A program made the position numbers and the translations under genes. Below are positions 59,820-64,000 of a stretch of 64,000 bases of DNA, piece by piece. Below the pieces are notes generated by a model. It had not been told where the DNA came from and did not search any database. It saw only the letters and a list, made by a program, of their open reading frames with translations. The first letter of the stretch is position 1, and each line of letters opens with the position of its first letter. Location of the stretch: the NCBI GenBank assembly GCA_009193035.1, contig SWDT01000037.1, positions 62,001-126,000 of the forward strand, written 5' to 3'. This DNA is from Halicephalobus mephisto. Taxonomy: Eukaryota > Nematoda > Chromadorea > Rhabditida > Panagrolaimidae.

Positions 59820-60360
59820 CTGATATATTCAACAATTTACTGCATTAAGCATTTATAAATTCCAAAATGTGAAATAGTAAAGTTATAAATTTATAAAATA
59901 GAGACAAATGAATTTCGAAATTTACCACAAATAACATTAAAATGGTCCATTTTCAATAAGCTTAAAATTTATTTGAAACGTTTTAATCGAAAAAATGTAG
60001 ACTAATGAGTTTAGAATTAGGAAACTCAAACAAGAAAGATTATAATCAATTTCAAGGTCCATCGGGGCAAGGTCGCATTTCTGCCTCCGGAAATCCAACG
60101 GATTTTTGGCTTTACTCAAAAACAAACAAAATTTACTCCAATTGCACACTGCAACTGAAATCGAAAGACCTCCGAATTCGAAATGAAATCTCGAGATCTC
60201 TATCAATTTTGACGGTTATGAAAAGAAATTAAAAAATGCCCTGAGGCAATAAATCCAGAAACGCCCCTTTTACTGTTTCAATATTACTGTGGATTTCCGT
60301 CAATAAATGAATCATATTTATTATTATTATTTTTATTAATTAATTTTTAACGAAATAAAA

Positions 60361-61585
60361 TTAATAATTATAACCTCCTCGACTTGAACTTCCGGAAGAT
60401 CCCCCTGATGTTGCTTCGTATCCTCCTTGAGCATGTCTGTCGTAAGAAGAAGCGGATTCTGAAATTCCATCGTAGTTCGCTGCAGGTTGACTGGCTGGGA
60501 TTTGGCCTTGAGTGTCGGCGACGACGACTTCTGTTTCTTGACAGACACAAGTACCTTCCATGCCAGATGGGCCTGAATAACACAATAATCGATTATTTTC
60601 ATTTTAACAAAGTGGATTTACCTGATTCTCCAACAGGTCCTGGAGATCCGGGAGATCCAGTAGGTCCTGGCCTGCCTGGGGGACCTGGCCAACCTTTTTC
60701 ACCTGGGGCTCCGGGGTAGCCGTTTTCTCCGGGTTGTCCTGGATGTCCAGGAGGTCCCCACGACCCGGGTTCTCCTACTTCCCCTGCAGGTCCTGGAATC
60801 ACTCTAGCTTCGGGAGTTGGTCCTTTGTCTCCTGGAGGTCCAACAGGACCTGGTTCTCCGAGTTCTCCTGGGGGTCCGTCTTCTCCTGGTGGTCCTGGAT
60901 CTCCGTCTTTGCCCGGAGCACCGGGAATACCGGGATCTCCTGGGTCACCTGGGAATCCTGGATGGCCTGAAAGTCGATAACTTAGTACACCAACTTAACA
61001 AACAGTCCTACCAGCTGGTCCCATGGGTCCTTGAGGACACGGCAAACATGGTGGGGGTTCGAACACTCTTTCAGGGATGCAAGAAGCATTAGGGGTTGTT
61101 CCAGGTCTTCCAGGCGCTCCATCAGGTCCAGGAGCTCCAGGAATGCCCGGGAGACCTGGATCTCCCACAGGACCTCTTTCGCCGGGAATACAACAAGCAG
61201 GACACTCCTGGAACTGTGGAACAATATCCGCCAGAAGAGTAGGATTATAACCAGCATAATTCGATCTTTTTGTCCTGTTTTCTTTTTTGAATCTGTCCTG
61301 CATCTGATCCATCTCCAGTTGCATATCTAACGTCGCTGACTAAATTTAAAAAATTAAATAACTTACAAAAGTTCGGAAATTTACCTCACAATAAGCAAAA
61401 TCATGTCTTCCAAATTCGGACACAGTGTTGACGTAATTGTACATCGATGGTAGAACGAGACATAACGTCAATAAACTTGCAATAGAGATCAATGAAGCTC
61501 CGCCAATGACAAATTGATAAACAGCTTCTCTAGTGTCATCAACAAGTCCCTCTTCGTCGTCGGCGACTCGCCTAGCTGCTTTCAT
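60361..61585 (-). CDS. Cuticle collagen, possibly DPY-2/DPY-10 type (paralogue 2)
   Basis: Exons 61385-61585, 61012-61339, 60622-60966 and 60361-60572 (minus) join in frame to 361 residues. The start is [20 protein letters not shown], followed by a membrane segment ([19 protein letters not shown]) and AYCE at the first junction, the same position as in paralogue 1. [14 protein letters not shown] is a likely processing site. [14 protein letters not shown] and [14 protein letters not shown] align with the first copy, as do [14 protein letters not shown] (triplet interruption) and TCVCQETEV near the end. The tail is Ser/Gly-rich ([15 protein letters not shown]). The four exons fall at the same phases as in paralogue 1, supporting duplication. 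Confidence 0.88.
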
Positions 61586-62218
61586 GTCCACTCTCGAATG
61601 GTGTCTAATTATCCGGGATTCTCGAGTACAAAAAAGAAAGAGGGCAGACTCGAAATGTCTTTGACCGATGCGCAGCCCTTGCGGTTGACCCAGTTCTCTC
61701 TAGGCCGATCATCGCCACTGGCATATTTTCCCGGAAAGAATCAGAATGGAATTCTCGAGAGGATCACCTAGGTCGATCAATCGTCAGAAATTTATCTAAT
61801 TCCCATTTGAAGCCATTTAACAACTTCAGGGATCAATTTTTTATTTTATATAAAATAATATTTTTTTTACAAATTTTTTTTTAAAAATTCTCAAACATCA
61901 AACTTCACTGAAACATATATAATACAATTTATACAATATTCAAAAACGAAATTTTTAATTATTTTAGTAAATTATGCAAAAAAAATTATTCATTCAAAAA
62001 AATTAATTTTTACTTTTTTTTAAATTAAAATTATATTTTTTTAAAATTATTTTTTATATCATAATGTATATAGAATTGTAGAAGAACTTGTGGAAATTCT
62101 AAAAGTATAAAAATGAATTTAATAAATTTTCATCAAATTATTAATGTTTGAAAATAAAAAATTTCTGAATAACTTTTGTTTTGAAAAATTTCTTCTTTGC
62201 GCAATTTTCTGTTCTGCG

Positions 62219-62875
62219 TATTATCAAAGTTGGAGGTCAAACTTTGAGATTTTCACGTCATGATAACTTTTATAGATTTTTTATTTCAAAAACTTGTTCT
62301 GTATTATGTAAATTGACAGAAGCTTATATTTGGATATTCTGAATCCAAACATGATTCACAGATGATGTTCTAGCACGAAAAGTCCAAACTTCGACTTCGA
62401 ATCCTGAATTTCAACTTTGATAAAACATAAGACTGTGTTATTTATTATCAAAGTTGAAATTCAGGATTCGAGGTTGAACTTTGAAATTTTTATATTATGC
62501 TAATTTTTATAAACTTTTTATTTCAGAAACTTGGTATTTGGATATTCTGAATCCAAACATGATTCACAATGATGTTCTAGCACGAAAAGTCCAAACTTCG
62601 ACTTCGAATTCTGAATTTCAACTTTGATAAAACATAAGACTGTGTTATTTATTATCAAAGTTGAAATTCAGGATTCGAGGTCGAACTTTGAGATTTTTAC
62701 ATTATGCTAATTTTTATAAACTTTTTATTTCAGAAACTTGATCTCTATGTTATGTAAATTGAGTTGAAACTTGGTATTTGTATATTCTGAATTCAACCAT
62801 GATTCATAAGTTGTATCCTAACACAAAAAGTTCAAATTTCGACTTCGAACCCTGACCTCCAACTTTGATAATACG
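62219..62875. repeat. Three tandem palindromic units of about 205-225 bp
   Basis: Units begin tattatcaaagttg at 62219, 62443 and 62650. Each begins with a block such as gaaattcaggattcgaggt and ends with its inverted form (acttcgaatcctgaatttca), so every unit is itself an imperfect palindrome. A related single element lies at 31073-31271. Confidence 0.85.
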
Positions 62876-63084
62876 AAACACTGAAATAATTCAAAACAGA
62901 TTTTTCTTTTTTATCTTTGACGAAAAAGATAAATAGTTTTCGATCATCAATGTCGGATCTTTTCGAAACAAAAATGTGATTAAATTTTTGTATCTCAAAA
63001 TACAAAAATAGTTTTCTTATTATAAATCAATGAAAATAGAAATATTAAATATTAAATATTTGGAATATTTTCGATTAACTAATT

Positions 63085-63246
63085 ATGTCCGAAAATCGTC
63101 AAAATGAGGTTTTTAATCATTTTTTGATCAAAATATGAATTTTCAAAAATGTCGAATAACATTTTCAAAAATCAGCTCGATATCATAACTTTGAGTACCG
63201 TAACTGCAATGTGACATGTACTTCACATCCGGACATAATGGGTTAA
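63085..63246. repeat. Inverted copy of the 35.3-kb MITE
   Basis: Read in reverse it begins ttaacccattatgtccggat and contains gagctgatttttgaaaatg, as at 35303-35490. Confidence 0.75.
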
Positions 63247-63740
63247 TGTGAATTTTTTTCGCGTGGAATTTTTCAAAAACGAATTCCGAAATGTCAGATT
63301 CCATGATTGAATCTGAAAAATAAAAAAGTTATAAATTTTGAAAAAATAAGTAATAAATTATTTTTTTAAAAACATTTGAAATAAAAATCAATAATCGTTG
63401 AACAAAAACAAAAAAATTTCGATCAACGAGATAAAAATGAAGTTTTCTAATTTGAGAAAATCGCTGATGTTTGAAAACGTGATCGAAGATTCCGAAAATC
63501 CACGAAATGTGTGATTAATTAAAGATTATATAAAATTCGATTAAAGTTTGATTTTTCAAAAAAAAAATTAAATTTATTTCAAACATTAATGAACAATAAA
63601 AATAGCAAATTTCAAAAGCAAAAAGATAAATTATAATTTCAGAATTTTTAAAAATTGAAATTTATCAATGTTTTTGGAATAAGAATAAAGTTTGAGTTTT
63701 CATTTGACCTGGTTCGGTATCTCATAACTGTTCATGGGCG

Positions 63741-63849
63741 TGTTTGTGGCCAATTTGCCCTTTGAATAAGCAACCTTGGTCCTGACACGAATGTTTGTGG
63801 CCAATTTGCCCTTTGAATAAGCAACCTTGGTCCCGACACGAATGTTTGT
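63741..63849. repeat. Two perfect-looking 51-bp tandem copies plus a partial third
   Basis: tgtttgtggccaatttgccc starts at 63741 and 63792 with one difference across the unit; tgtttgt restarts at 63843. Confidence 0.9.
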
Positions 63850-64000
63850 CTCAGTTGCTTTTTATATATGAAGTTAATTTTCTAATTTTTCCTTGTTTTC
63901 TGTTATCCTATCTTGTTTGTAATACATAAGTTACAAACAAAGTTTCTCATCGAAGAACAATAACTTTGAAACAGTGCAAATAATCACACTTTTCGTCATC

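Larger units (their letters stand above)
58946..60360. other. Spacer between the two collagens, with two MITEs
   Basis: AT-rich. Contains the elements at 59451-59600 and 59658-59819. 60000-60230 has open frames on both strands but no splice or family support. AATAAA signals flank the end of the right-hand collagen. Confidence 0.5.
61586..64000. other. Right-hand spacer, repeat-rich, no gene seen
   Basis: 61586-61800 is less AT-rich and probably holds the collagen promoter. 61830-62190 is A/T runs. Three repeats follow (62219-62875, 63085-63246, 63741-63849). No coding signal is seen up to the window end. Confidence 0.5.

Noticed and set aside
58960..60230. Frames on both strands near 60.0-60.2 kb as a gene between the collagens
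   Set aside because: Both frames are short, overlap each other and have no splice support.

Overview
The window is genomic DNA of a nematode, most likely a rhabditid close to Caenorhabditis. The reasons are short introns ending in TTTCAG or TTTTAG, several first exons that follow a splice acceptor with no upstream donor (spliced-leader addition), three cuticle collagen genes, a nematode chemoreceptor, a nematode-type glutathione S-transferase, and AT-rich spacers full of small inverted-repeat elements. All gene models were built by hand from splice consensus and reading-frame continuity. No tRNA, rRNA or CRISPR array was seen.

Layout. 1-4157 (minus): the 5' two thirds of the nuclear-pore membrane glycoprotein gp210 (npp-12), cut by the window edge. 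6271-16450 (plus): two related genes for type II membrane proteins with Ser/Thr-rich stalks and von Willebrand A (VWA)-like modules. The second is an internally duplicated array of about 2,080 residues that carries six clustered single-base frame breaks. 16951-19793 (plus): an unrecognised multi-pass protein with a complete Merlin-type (IS1595-like) DNA transposon in its last intron. 21096-22900 (plus): a cuticle collagen. 24234-24572 (minus): a tiny membrane protein. Then a LINE fragment, a GST (minus), a chemoreceptor (plus), a BPI/LBP-like secreted lipid-binding protein (plus) and a small four-helix membrane protein (plus).

35.7-55.2 kb is a family expansion. It holds seven intact four-exon genes for about 195-residue four-helix membrane proteins with a LAPTM-like layout, plus one relic. 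Five point left and two point right, so the array is divergent. Internal exon lengths are almost invariant, and four members share a conserved block at nearly the same distance (103-109 nt) upstream of the ATG. Two unrelated secreted-protein genes (47443-48497 and 49376-50084, both minus) sit between the two arms.

56.7-61.6 kb carries two paralogous cuticle collagens on the minus strand, possibly of the DPY-2/DPY-10 type. A three-exon reading frame upstream of the first overlaps its start codon region in another frame. The remaining right end (61.6-64 kb) is non-coding and holds palindromic tandem arrays.
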